41,651 nucleotides of DNA, from assembly GCA_038253555.1 (NCBI GenBank), contig JBBSGZ010000017.1:1-41651 (forward strand), written 5' to 3'. Positions 25,577 through 33,647 of the stretch are shown in pieces. The notes below the pieces were generated by a model. The model saw only the letters and a list, made by a program, of their open reading frames with translations, searched no databases and was not told the origin of the DNA. A program made the position numbers and the translations under genes. The first letter of the stretch is position 1. Every line of letters begins with the position of its first letter. The stretch comes from JALYUA01 sp038253555. GTDB lineage: Bacteria > Acidobacteriota > Thermoanaerobaculia > UBA5066 > Gp7-AA6.

Positions 25577-26025
25577 TCAGGCGCCGAACTGCCGGAGGTG
25601 GTGATCGATATGTTTGTGCATCATCACGCCCCACTCGTCGCCGCTCAGCTTCCCGAGAAACGAGTGGGTCTGCGAGGCGGCCTGGTCGGGACCGCGAGCG
25701 GCGAAACGCTCGATGAGGTCCATGAGGCGCCGCTTCTCCGTCTCGAACTCTCTTTTCCCCGTGACGATGAACGCCGGGTCGGTCGGGGAATTCCGGCTGA
25801 AGGGCTTCTCCCCGAGGAGCGAGGACCTGACGAATGGAGCGAAGATTTTCCGATCAGCTTCTGCTTGCTCGGCTGGTCCCCGGTCGCCACCGAGAGCGCC
25901 GTCGAACAATGCGCGAGCATCTGGCCCGCATCCATTTTTCCCCACTGCCTCGGAGCGTCCGGGGACAGGCGCGAGAGCCTGGCGGGAATGGGCTCCGGCC
26001 CGGCCGGGTCGAAGAGAGTCTGCAT
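25577..26025 (-). pseudogene. DUF1569 (DinB superfamily) gene with frameshift
   Basis: The frame from 26025 encodes the first 60 residues of a DUF1569 protein (MQTLFDPAGPEPIPARL; QWGKMDAGQMLAHC; KLIGK), then loses similarity. The rest (IFAPFVRSSLLGEKPFSRN through GVMMHKHIDHHLRQFGA) is in the next frame and ends at 25577. The break is in a run of four A on the minus strand (25846-25849), where a fifth A would restore LIGK-IFAP. It may be a one-base homopolymer error in the sequence or a genuine lesion. Both halves keep the DinB-like His residues (MLAHC; HKHIDHH). The intact product would be about 149 residues. Confidence 0.85.
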
Positions 26026-26074
26026 GGCGCAAGCGTACGGAAAGCGGGCGAGGGGCGCAATCGGCCCGCTCCCG

Positions 26075-26689
26075 TCAGCTCTTTTCCACCACCCACGTCG
26101 TCATGCAGCGCTGGTCCTGGACGACCGTCGTCTTCAACGGGTCGAGAAGCCGCCCTCCCATCTCCCGGGTGAGATCGATGAGATACGGCTCGTCCACCAG
26201 ATAGCGCGAGCTGCCGTCCGGCAACCGGAAGCGGCGGTCTCCGAGCGGCGCAACGCGCGATTCCATCCCGATCGACGAGGCCAGGCGGCAGAACAGGAAC
26301 CCGCCGCGCCTGACCAGACGCCAGCTTCCGTCGAGCATCCTGCGAAAGTGCCGCTCGTCCCGGGCAAAGTGAAGGACGGCGCTGCTGATCACGACGTCCG
26401 CCGCACCATCGGGAAAGCTGCTCGACTCGACGGCTTCCTGGCGGAGATTCGACGCGGGAAGTCCCGGCGCGAGAAACGCGAAGAGCGACCGTGCGGCCGC
26501 GACCGCGTCGGGGGTGGGATCGAGCGCGTACACCTCGAATCCCTGGCCCAGGAGATAGACGAGATTGCGGCCGCTGCCGCAGCCGGCATCGAGGACCGAC
26601 ATGGGGCGCCGAATGCGTCCCCGCAGGAGCTGATCGAAGAGATAAATATCGATCTGGCCAAACAGCGATGGCAGATCCTGATCCTTCAT
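26075..26689 (-). CDS. Class I SAM-dependent methyltransferase
   Basis: 204 residues. Motif I VLDAGCGSGRNLVYLL is at about 31-46, the acidic residue after strand 2 is in VYALDPTPDAV, and motif IV-like DVVISSAVLHFARDERHF follows, typical of methyltransf_11/25 enzymes. The substrate is not evident; similar proteins are sometimes annotated as tellurite-resistance TehB-like. The ATG at 26689 overlaps the penicillin acylase stop as ATGA, so this protein is translated directly after that secreted enzyme. A longer in-frame start is antisense-like inside the acylase and rejected. Confidence 0.9.
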   Translation of the reverse strand: MKDQDLPSLFGQIDIYLFDQLLRGRIRRPMSVLDAGCGSGRNLVYLLGQGFEVYALDPTPDAVAAARSLFAFLAPGLPASNLRQEAVESSSFPDGAADVVISSAVLHFARDERHFRRMLDGSWRLVRRGGFLFCRLASSIGMESRVAPLGDRRFRLPDGSSRYLVDEPYLIDLTREMGGRLLDPLKTTVVQDQRCMTTWVVEKS

Positions 26690-29166
26690 GACGGGCCGTT
26701 TGGCTTTCGAGCCTCCGAAGGGCGCCGCCGGACGGGGACGAGGAGGATCCGTCGTTCCGCCGACCGCTCGATCGCGCGTCGCGAGTAGAGCAGGGGAAAA
26801 GACTCGCCCGCGAGCCACGAAGGCGCAAGGTCCCGGTAATGCGGACTGTCAGGATCGCCCGACTGGCCGGGATGATTGATGGCGCGCGACTCGTCCCAGT
26901 GGCCGACGTCGATCACCAGCCGCACCGAAGCGCCCGAGGTCTGCCGAAAATCGGTCGGCCGGTACGAGGAGACATCGGGCGTGTGCGGACCCCCTCCGCG
27001 GGGGAGCGGCCCGACATTGATTTTTGCGCGTTGCGCGTCGCCCACGATCGCGGAGAACGGGTGCTGCAGAAGGTTGTGATGGAGCCTGTCCCATTTCCAC
27101 GTCGTGGGATCCGACCCTTCCAGCGTCTCCATGTCGGTCCACGCGGCTCGAAGAGTCGAGAGCATGAGATCGTCCCGCTTCCGAGCCGCGGCCGCCGGGT
27201 CGTTCTCGAGAACGCCTCCCGGACTCTCGAGCCCCTCGAGGAGCACCGCGAAATCGATCGCGGCGATCGCCTCCGCGGCGGCGGGCGGGACCACCGCTTC
27301 GCGAAAGGCTTTTCCGAGGTGGCGCGAGACCCAGACCTCGAAGAGCGCGGGCGCCGCAGCCGTGCCGCGCTCCACGAAGTCCCACCCTTTCAGCATCTCG
27401 AGGGCCGCAGCGGTCGTCGTATCCGGCGCGGACAACGGCGCCAGCAGGGCGACCAGCCGTCTCGCCGGAATCGAAAACAGATCGTTCTGCAGGCGCAGCG
27501 AGTCGGCGATCGAAACTCTGGGAAGGGCGCTCAGCACCTCGACGAGGCGCTCATACCGCGAGGGGTTTCCCCACTCGAAACCCAACCGCCTTTCTTCCCG
27601 GGGATACCCGGGCGGAAGATTCATCTGGTTGGCGGTCGCGATGAATCCGCTCTCGGGATTGAAGGCGAAGGGCAGCTGATCGCCCCGCCAGAAGCCCGCC
27701 CACTCGTAGCGTCCGTCGCCCGGGACCGGCAGCAACCCGTCCCAGTTCGGCCGCCGGGGCGCGAGACCTCCGGCGACCCAGCCGATGTTTCCCCGGACGT
27801 CGGCGTAAACCTGGTTCTCTGTCGGCGCGCCCCAGTGCGCCATCGATCGCCGGAATCTCTCGAAGGTCTTCGCGCGCATGGTGTCGACCGAACCGAAGTA
27901 GGGCGACATCCCGGTCTCGAGCCACGCGGACCGGACCGCGTACGCCCGGTTCTTCTCGCGATCGACGAAAATCACCGGGCCGTGGCGCGTGAACGAAAGC
28001 TCTGCCGGGACCGGCGCCGCATCGCGCACGCGAATCTCTTCTCGCAGGACGCGAAAGGGCTCCCACGCGCCGGCGTAGCGGTACTCGCCGGGATTCGCGG
28101 GATTCAGGTCGTAGACATACAGGTCCTCCTGGTCGATCGCGAAGATCGTCAGGCCGAACGCGATGACCCCGTTGTGGCCGATCGAGACTCCCGGAAGCGC
28201 GGGCTCGCCGGCCCCGATGATGTTCAATCCCGGCGCCGAAACGTGCGCGACATAGCGGAGAGAAGGAACGGAATACGCCCTGTGCGGGTCGTTGGCGAGG
28301 ATCGGCCGGCCGGTGGCAGATTTCCGCGGAGCGATCACCCAGTTGTTGCTTCCCTCCGCCGGTTCAGGATCGAACGACGCGCGCCGCGGGAGACTTCGCG
28401 CCCCTGTCGATTCGACCGGGGCCAGGATGAGGTCGCGGCTCGCGAGTTTGAAGACCTTCAGAACGTCCGTCGGAAGGCAGGGATCGAGGCCGTCCGGCAC
28501 TCGCGTCCGCCACGGCGGAGTCAGACGAATGCGCAGCGCGTCCGCCTCGAGGGTCGCCCGGCACGCGGTGTTCGCCCGGGCGACCTCGCTCGTCAGATTC
28601 CGCGTGAGGCCGTGGGATCGGATCCGCACGACGTCTTCGGGTCGCCACTTTCCCGGAAAGTAGCCGAGCTGCCGGAACTCCCACGGCAACGCCTCGCGAT
28701 GGTCCGCCAGAAAATCGATGTATGCGTTGATCCCGGCCGCGAACGACACGGCGATCTGGCGCACCTTCGCCGGCCTCGCCGGGCTGTAGGTCGCCCACTC
28801 GCGCTCCATGTCGCCGCGGTAGAGAAAGAGACGCGCCGCCCGGTCCTGTTCGACGAAATCGGGTCCAAAGACCTCCGCCAGCTCCCCGAGGCCCCGGCGC
28901 CGCCACACGTCGATTTGAAAAAGCCGATCGCGCGCGGCGTTAAAACCCTGCGCGAGGAATGCGTCCGGCTCGTTCCCGGCGAAGATGTGCGGAACTCCCC
29001 ATCGGTCCAGGAGGATTTCCACGGACTGCCGCAGCCCCGCGACCCGTATGGTCTGTCCGGGAAGCGCGGCCGGATGCGGCAGCGCGACGCCAGCAAGCGG
29101 CAGGAATGCCAGCGAAAGCGAGGCCGCCCATCGAGGCAACCTCCCTGGAAGCGGCGACCTCTTCAT
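26686..29166 (-). CDS. Penicillin acylase family N-terminal nucleophile hydrolase
   Basis: 826 residues. A signal peptide (KRSPLPGRLPRWAASLSLAF onward, about 1-30) sends it to the periplasm. It is made as a proenzyme: small-subunit region about 35-250, a spacer, then the autocleavage site before Ser273 in EGSNNWVIAPRKSATG (271-286), the new N-terminal nucleophile, with further family motifs in ANDPHRAYSVPS and SIGHNGVIAFGLT. The C-terminal half gives the large subunit. Family members cut amide bonds of penicillins, acyl-homoserine lactones or related acyl amides. The substrate cannot be told from sequence. The start at 29166 was chosen for the signal peptide; the frame is open 50 codons upstream. 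Confidence 0.92.
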   Translation of the reverse strand: MKRSPLPGRLPRWAASLSLAFLPLAGVALPHPAALPGQTIRVAGLRQSVEILLDRWGVPHIFAGNEPDAFLAQGFNAARDRLFQIDVWRRRGLGELAEVFGPDFVEQDRAARLFLYRGDMEREWATYSPARPAKVRQIAVSFAAGINAYIDFLADHREALPWEFRQLGYFPGKWRPEDVVRIRSHGLTRNLTSEVARANTACRATLEADALRIRLTPPWRTRVPDGLDPCLPTDVLKVFKLASRDLILAPVESTGARSLPRRASFDPEPAEGSNNWVIAPRKSATGRPILANDPHRAYSVPSLRYVAHVSAPGLNIIGAGEPALPGVSIGHNGVIAFGLTIFAIDQEDLYVYDLNPANPGEYRYAGAWEPFRVLREEIRVRDAAPVPAELSFTRHGPVIFVDREKNRAYAVRSAWLETGMSPYFGSVDTMRAKTFERFRRSMAHWGAPTENQVYADVRGNIGWVAGGLAPRRPNWDGLLPVPGDGRYEWAGFWRGDQLPFAFNPESGFIATANQMNLPPGYPREERRLGFEWGNPSRYERLVEVLSALPRVSIADSLRLQNDLFSIPARRLVALLAPLSAPDTTTAAALEMLKGWDFVERGTAAAPALFEVWVSRHLGKAFREAVVPPAAAEAIAAIDFAVLLEGLESPGGVLENDPAAAARKRDDLMLSTLRAAWTDMETLEGSDPTTWKWDRLHHNLLQHPFSAIVGDAQRAKINVGPLPRGGGPHTPDVSSYRPTDFRQTSGASVRLVIDVGHWDESRAINHPGQSGDPDSPHYRDLAPSWLAGESFPLLYSRRAIERSAERRILLVPVRRRPSEARKPNGPS

Positions 29167-29290
29167 CTGCGCCGGGTCGATTCGTCCTGTCTCGACTCTT
29201 TCATTGCGGCGGCAGAGAGCGGTCGCGACCGGAGCCGCGGCAGTCGCCTCCCGGCGTCCGGCGCGGGCGCGGGCGCGGGCGTGTGGTGCT

Positions 29291-29716
29291 TCACGAAGCC
29301 CGTTCCAGTCCTTCACACGAAAGAGTGAGCGTCTCGACCGCGACGTCCTGTCGGTCCCCCTTCAAATGGGGCCCCTCCCAGCGGCTCGGGAAAGCGTTGA
29401 AGAAGTTCCACCGGACGACTTCCTGCCCCGCGTCGTCGAGCAGGATCACGGAGCCGTTGCGGCGGTCCGCCTGTCCCTTGAGGATGTTCGAGTGCCAGTC
29501 CTGAAGCTCTCTCGAGCCGGTGATCCCGCGTTTCAAGACGATGTCGTTGAACTTTCGCAATCCCGGAAGCTTGCGGAGGGCCGCGCTGCCGCCCTCGCGA
29601 TACTCGATGACGTCGACGCGGGAGCCGAGGCCGGAGCACTCGGAGAAGCCGGCGATCGAGATCCCGTCGATCTCCACGCGAAAATTGAAGTTCTTGTAGG
29701 GCTCCGGAGGTGGCAT
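29291..29716 (-). CDS. Contractile-type tail tube protein (T4 gp19-like)
   Basis: 141 residues with the hallmarks of the T4-gp19-like/Pvc1 tail tube family: N-terminal FNFRVEIDGISIAGFSECSGL (10-30), the YREGGSAALRKLPGLRKF segment, VLKRGIT, and the C-terminal WNFFNAFPSRWEGPHLKG and VETLTLSCEGLER. Such proteins form the inner tube of phage tails and extracellular contractile injection systems. No sheath, baseplate, spike or AAA gene is nearby, so it is an isolated tube-like gene. AGAGGAG lies about five bases upstream of the ATG, inside the end of the preceding gene two bases away, so it is co-translated with an unknown protein. Confidence 0.88.
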   Translation of the reverse strand: MPPPEPYKNFNFRVEIDGISIAGFSECSGLGSRVDVIEYREGGSAALRKLPGLRKFNDIVLKRGITGSRELQDWHSNILKGQADRRNGSVILLDDAGQEVVRWNFFNAFPSRWEGPHLKGDRQDVAVETLTLSCEGLERAS

Positions 29717-29718
29717 CG

Positions 29719-30168
29719 CTACTCCTCTCTGTGGAGAGCCGTCGGTTTGTCAGACGTGTCGCTCAGAAAGGCGAGGTCCCGGAAGATTTCGAGGTCGTGC
29801 CGGATGCTGTCCTGGTATTGGCGCCCCTCCCGATCCGAGTAACGGACTTCCGCGGAAATCCGGGTGGCCGGCTTTCGGCCGAAGAAGGAGTCGCTGCGGT
29901 CGAGAAGCGTCGCGATCTCGCGGCCAGGGCCGAGAAACGCGATGGACCGGAACAGCGCCTGCGCGGACATGTCCCGGCTGCCGTTCAATCCGTGGAGCGC
30001 CGGCTCGAACCGGACGGAGACCTCGACGGCGGGCCCGGCTCCGATGTTACGGACGACAACAAAGATCAGGCCTCGATCGAAGAGGAATTCGACGATGACG
30101 TCGGGGCGCCGATCGGCGGCCGACGGGGCCTGGAGAAGCTCAGGGTCGTCGCCAGGCGGGCGCGTCAT
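29719..30168 (-). CDS. Uncharacterised protein paired with the tail tube gene
   Basis: 149 residues, no signal peptide or membrane segment. A beta-rich core (VIVEFLFDRGLIFVVVRNIG then GPAVEVSVRFEPALHGL, about 24-62) resembles immunoglobulin-like domains in which an NIG motif starts a strand, followed by LFRSIAFLGPGREIATLLD and RISAEVRYSDREGRQYQDSI. I do not recognise a named family with confidence. It ends two bases before the tail tube ATG and carries that gene's ribosome site, so the two proteins are made together. A structural or assembly partner is a reasonable inference. Confidence 0.65.
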   Translation of the reverse strand: MTRPPGDDPELLQAPSAADRRPDVIVEFLFDRGLIFVVVRNIGAGPAVEVSVRFEPALHGLNGSRDMSAQALFRSIAFLGPGREIATLLDRSDSFFGRKPATRISAEVRYSDREGRQYQDSIRHDLEIFRDLAFLSDTSDKPTALHREE

Positions 30169-30209
30169 CGCCGGAATTCTATCTGCCGCGCCGGCGTCCG
30201 AAGAGACTC

Positions 30210-30740
30210 CTATCTGGAGGGCTCGTCCAGCGTGTACTCGAACTCGTAGAAATGCTTGCCCTCGGTGATCCGAATCGTCATCTTCCCGGCGAGGCCGCTG
30301 AGCTGGCCCGTGCCGGAATCCGGAACGACGGTGACCGAGAGCTGAGGCGCCCCGCGAGTCATCGTCCCGCTGTGCTGGAGCACGAAGGTCCCCGAGCGCC
30401 CTTGCAGTGTCCCGGTGACGTGCTCGAGAGCAACGTAGCCGGCGGATCCGGGGGTCGCCGTGCTCGCCGCGAGCATCTGCCCGGAGCTCGAGGCCTCGAG
30501 GTCCCCATGAAACTGTTTAGCAATCGACAGCCGCCCGATCGCGGCGGCGCCCGCCTTTTCCTCGGCGGATTGCGGTTCGAGCTTGACCTCGAAGGCCCCC
30601 GTCGCTCGATGGGTCACGACCACTCCCTTCTGACTCGGCGAACGGACTCCCGGAGACGGCGCGGCGGCCATCGCTCCGTGCCAGCCGACAAGACAAACCG
30701 CGCCCGCCACACGCGCCCAGCCGCAAAACCCGCGCTTCAC
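30210..30740 (-). CDS. DUF3224 family secreted protein
   Basis: 176 residues from a GTG at 30740 with GAGG seven bases upstream. A signal peptide spans about 1-27 (KRGFCGWARVAGAVCLVGWHG then AMA-A). The mature part is the all-beta DUF3224 barrel: ATGAFEVKLEPQSAEE, IAKQFHGDLEASSSGQML, GYVALEHVTGTLQGRSGTFVLQHSGTM, and GLAGKMTIRITEGKHFYEFEYTL. The fold is related to allene-oxide-cyclase-like barrels; the function is unknown. Usually cytoplasmic in actinobacteria, here apparently exported. Confidence 0.88.
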   Translation of the reverse strand: MKRGFCGWARVAGAVCLVGWHGAMAAAPSPGVRSPSQKGVVVTHRATGAFEVKLEPQSAEEKAGAAAIGRLSIAKQFHGDLEASSSGQMLAASTATPGSAGYVALEHVTGTLQGRSGTFVLQHSGTMTRGAPQLSVTVVPDSGTGQLSGLAGKMTIRITEGKHFYEFEYTLDEPSR

Positions 30741-30789
30741 GGCCGCCTCACGAGGCAAATTCTCATGGCCGTCAAAAAGCGAACGACGA

Positions 30790-31227
30790 TCAGAGTTGTT
30801 TTCGATAGACGACGAACCCGGATCTCTCCGCCACCCTCTCATACAGCTTGATCGCCGTGGCGTTTGTCTCCTGCGTCTGCCAGTAGAGCCGGGAAGCGCC
30901 CCCTGACCGCGCGCGGTCGGACACCGAGTCGATCAGGGCGCCGCCGACGCCCTGCCCTCGCGCTCCCTCGGCGGTGAAAAGGTCCTGCAGGTAGCAGGTC
31001 GGGCCAATCTGGATCGTGCTGCGGTGAAACAGGTAATGCGCGAGTCCCAGAAGCTCACCGTCTTTTTCGGCGACCAGGGCATGCATGGGCTCGGACGTGT
31101 CGAAGAAACGCGCCCACGTCACATCCGTGATTTCGTCCGGCAGCGTTCGTCCGTAGAAAGTGTTGTACCCGGCCCAGAGAGGCTCCCACAGGCGACGGTC
31201 GGGGAGCGCTACGGAACGCACGATCAT
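30790..31227 (-). CDS. GNAT N-acetyltransferase
   Basis: 145 residues from an ATG at 31227 with AGGAGGAAGGG just upstream, one of the strongest ribosome sites here. The acetyl-CoA site is YLQDLFTAEGARGQGVGGALID (R/Q-x-x-G-x-G/A is RGQGVG), followed by the ASRLYWQTQETNATAIKLYERV segment typical of amino-acid/amine acetyltransferases. Probably modifies a small amine. It overlaps nothing and follows DoxX by 31 bases on the same strand. Confidence 0.92.
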   Translation of the reverse strand: MIVRSVALPDRRLWEPLWAGYNTFYGRTLPDEITDVTWARFFDTSEPMHALVAEKDGELLGLAHYLFHRSTIQIGPTCYLQDLFTAEGARGQGVGGALIDSVSDRARSGGASRLYWQTQETNATAIKLYERVAERSGFVVYRKQL

Positions 31228-31258
31228 CGAACCCTTCCTCCTGACTCGGTTCCGTCGT

Positions 31259-31720
31259 CTAGATCTCCGAAACGGCGGCGCTGCCGGGACGCGCACCGCT
31301 GCCGATCATCGACTTCCGCCTCGCATCGAGGCTCCACGGTCCCGGTCCCGCCGCCGAGACGTGGAGCCACAGAAAGCAATAGAGCACGGCCGGCGCCCCT
31401 CCGTTCAACGCGGGCCAGAGCCCCTGGGGGGCGTGCCCCACGAAGTACGCGATCGCCATCTGCCCTGCGAGCAGGAACGCCACGGGTCGCGTGAACAGCC
31501 CCACGAACAGAAGGGCACCCCCGACCAGTTCCAGCGCTCCCGCCACGCCGGGTAGGGAAGCGAGGGGCGCCGTCCCGCCGCCCGGCATCACGACCGCGGG
31601 AATGGCAAAGAGCTTCGATGATCCGTACTGCATGAAAATGAACGCGCAGACGATTCGCAGGACGCTCAGCAGGTACGGCGCCCAGGACCTCCAGCGAGCG
31701 GCCCACCGCAGGTCGCTCAT
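31259..31720 (-). CDS. DoxX family membrane protein
   Basis: 153 residues with four membrane helices (about 15-33, 50-75, 80-95, 105-125) and the DoxX signatures RIVCAFIFMQYGSSKLF, LPGVAGALELVGGALLFVGLFTRPVAFLLAGQM and AIAYFVGHAP. DoxX-type proteins are small inner-membrane proteins linked to thiosulfate/quinol oxidation or redox stress; this one has no dedicated partner nearby. The C-terminal 25 residues are basic and hydrophilic. Confidence 0.9.
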   Translation of the reverse strand: MSDLRWAARWRSWAPYLLSVLRIVCAFIFMQYGSSKLFAIPAVVMPGGGTAPLASLPGVAGALELVGGALLFVGLFTRPVAFLLAGQMAIAYFVGHAPQGLWPALNGGAPAVLYCFLWLHVSAAGPGPWSLDARRKSMIGSGARPGSAAVSEI

Positions 31721-31835
31721 CAGGCGAAACTCAAAGGGCCTTGTTCGTTCATGGTGGGCTCCCTTCCTTCCGATGCCGCGCAGTTTATCGACGTCGCCAG
31801 CGCCCCGGACAAGACCGCGAGTCCCGGGGAGGGAA

Positions 31836-32117
31836 TCATCGGTCTCTCGGACGCCGTTCGAGCAGGGATTTCAAGCGGGCCAGATCCGAGCGGTTGGCGC
31901 GTCGCATCGCGGCACGCATCAGAGGCGCCCCCGGCGCGACGAAGCCCGACAGCGTGGCGCGATTCCGCAGGGTCATCCGGGTGGCACCGTCCGCGGCGCT
32001 CCCACGTGTAGGTCGTTTCCATCGGGAAGGGTCCTTCGGCGGCGCGCATCACCAGCGTCTGAGCGGGAGTGAGCGCCACGACCTCGTAGGTGTACGCCAG
32101 CCGCCTGGGAGACGGCC
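31836..32117 (-). pseudogene. Truncated, frameshifted SRPBCC-family gene
   Basis: On the minus strand one frame reads RRLAYTYEVVALTPAQ, VMRAAEGPFPMETTYTWE, then a +1 shift near 31996-32005 leads to DGATRMTLRNRATLSGF, LMRAAMRRANRSDLARLKSLLER and a stop at 31836. Together these are the C-terminal two thirds of a polyketide-cyclase-like SRPBCC protein. The first 60 or so residues cannot be found in the 210 bases upstream, which lie directly after the DinB gene. With both N-terminal loss and a frameshift this is a genuine remnant. Confidence 0.75.
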
Positions 32118-32328
32118 GACAGGAGGAGACCGCTGTCTTGCCCGTCGATCTCCCCGCGTCGGAGCTCAGCGGAATCTCAGACCGCCCTGGGTCGCGATCC
32201 CTGCGTCACGTTACCCTCTCACTTTGCCCTGGCGCAGACGGCGGCGCGGAAAGCAATGCGCCTCCTTTCAGGAATGTTGTCGGCGACGACGCGGCGAGCG
32301 CACGGCAGCCGTCGCAGGCCCGCCGGAC

Positions 32329-32817
32329 TCAGCGGCCGAGGGCCGTTCGGATGCGGGCGAGGTGGTGCCAGCTGTGCCGCAGCGCGTGGTCTTCGATGAC
32401 GAACTGCGCGGTGACCGGCGCGCCGAAGGCGAGTGAAAACGGTGCCGCGCCGTCCAGATCTTCGTCGGTAAACGAACGCACCGCCGCGGCGGCCTGGCGG
32501 CTGTTCTTTCGCAACAGCTCGAGCGCCGCCGCCTTCGTCACGGCCGCCTGCTCCCCGGAGTGTCCGGTGTTCATCTCGGCCACCGCCTCCCAGGTCACTT
32601 CCGTAACGGCCTTGCCGCTGGCGATCGCGCGCGCGAGATCGATTTCGATGGGGTAGACGCTGGCCACATGGTGCACGACGACACCGACGGGACGCCGGTC
32701 CTTCCCGCTGGACATCGGTGTGCGCCACTCCGCGTCGGACAACCCTTCCGCGAACTCGGCCAGGCCGGCAGCGCCTTTTTCGATGCGGTCCGCCAGCGAA
32801 TCAGCGCGATGGCCCAT
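32329..32817 (-). CDS. DinB family protein
   Basis: 162 residues from an ATG at 32817 preceded by AGGAGG at seven bases. DinB-like bundle with the putative metal histidines in VGVVVHHVASVYPIE (47-61) and in the last helix DHALRHSWHHLARI. The middle is a long acidic helix (AEMNTGHSGEQAAVTKAAA). It belongs to the DinB superfamily of metal-dependent transferases; substrate unknown. It is preceded upstream by 125 bases without a gene and followed by the SRPBCC remnant. Confidence 0.88.
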   Translation of the reverse strand: MGHRADSLADRIEKGAAGLAEFAEGLSDAEWRTPMSSGKDRRPVGVVVHHVASVYPIEIDLARAIASGKAVTEVTWEAVAEMNTGHSGEQAAVTKAAALELLRKNSRQAAAAVRSFTDEDLDGAAPFSLAFGAPVTAQFVIEDHALRHSWHHLARIRTALGR

Positions 32818-32942
32818 GACGACCTCCTGAGTTGTGAGAGACAACCGTCCCGTCGAACGGCCAGCATATTCCAGCGAGCCGGCCGGGTCGCCGGGCGCCT
32901 GACGTGGAAAGAACACGGCCTCAGGCCCCGCGGGATACCGAC

Positions 32943-33572
32943 CTAGACGTCTTCGCCTTCGAAGAATTCGACGATCCCGGAGTGGAGGTCGTATTCCGCG
33001 CCGACGACCATCAGGCCGTCCTCCTCGATGAGCTGCTCGAGGGATGAGGAGCCATGCCGGAGTTGATTCGCCGATGCACGGATATTCGCTCGCACCGCTT
33101 GTTTCAGGAGTTCCTCCGGGTCTCCTGGCGATGACCCGTTCAGCACCCTCTCTACCGAGGGCCTCACCCGATCGACTATGGCGCGGAGGTTCTGCGAGTG
33201 AGCCGGCCCCGATCCCTGAAGATCTTCGAGTGTCGCCATCACCGCCCCACACCTGGAGTGCCCGAGAACGACGACTAGCCGGGTGCCGTATCTCTCCGCC
33301 GCGAATTCGACGCTCCCGACCTGGGAAGGCGCGACGATGTTGCCCGCGACACGAATCACGAAAAGGTCTCCGAGCCCCTGGTCAAACACGATCTCGGCCG
33401 GAACGCGGGAATCAGAGCATCCGAGGATGATCGCGAAGGGCGTCTGAGATTCTGTCAACTCCGCGCGTCGCGCCTGGCTCCCCCTATCGGCGGCCGCGGG
33501 CGCGGGCGCCCCCGAGGAGAATCGCCGGTTTCCGTCCCGAAGGAGCGCGAGAGCGGCGCGGGCGGGAATCAT
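32943..33572 (-). CDS. Beta-carbonic anhydrase
   Basis: 209 residues with every active-site element: zinc ligands Cys52 (GCSDSRVP, 51-58), His105 and Cys108 (GHSRCGAV, 104-111), the Asp54-Arg56 dyad, and the RVAGNIV strand (74-80). It interconverts CO2 and bicarbonate in the cytoplasm. No signal peptide is evident. It starts with MIPARAALALLRDGN, close to the usual N-terminus of bacterial beta-CAs. The 75 bases upstream, to the next GNAT gene, hold no gene. Confidence 0.95.
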   Translation of the reverse strand: MIPARAALALLRDGNRRFSSGAPAPAAADRGSQARRAELTESQTPFAIILGCSDSRVPAEIVFDQGLGDLFVIRVAGNIVAPSQVGSVEFAAERYGTRLVVVLGHSRCGAVMATLEDLQGSGPAHSQNLRAIVDRVRPSVERVLNGSSPGDPEELLKQAVRANIRASANQLRHGSSSLEQLIEEDGLMVVGAEYDLHSGIVEFFEGEDV

Positions 33573-33647
33573 AAGGATTCGGCGGCGGCGTCGTCCCCCG
33601 AGGACCGCCGCCCGACGCCCGACTTCAACGGCCTCGTGGAGCCGCTT

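Noticed and set aside
26839..29328. Plus-strand open frame of 829 codons
   Set aside because: Antisense to the penicillin acylase gene, whose Ser nucleophile and signal peptide are clear.
29291..29716. Tail tube gene as evidence of a prophage
   Set aside because: No integrase, capsid, terminase, sheath or baseplate genes lie on either side; flanking genes are ordinary chromosomal ones.
31720..32079. 119-codon minus-strand frame overlapping the DoxX start
   Set aside because: Only its first 35 or so residues match a family (SRPBCC). The rest is out of frame, so it is part of the pseudogene rather than a gene.
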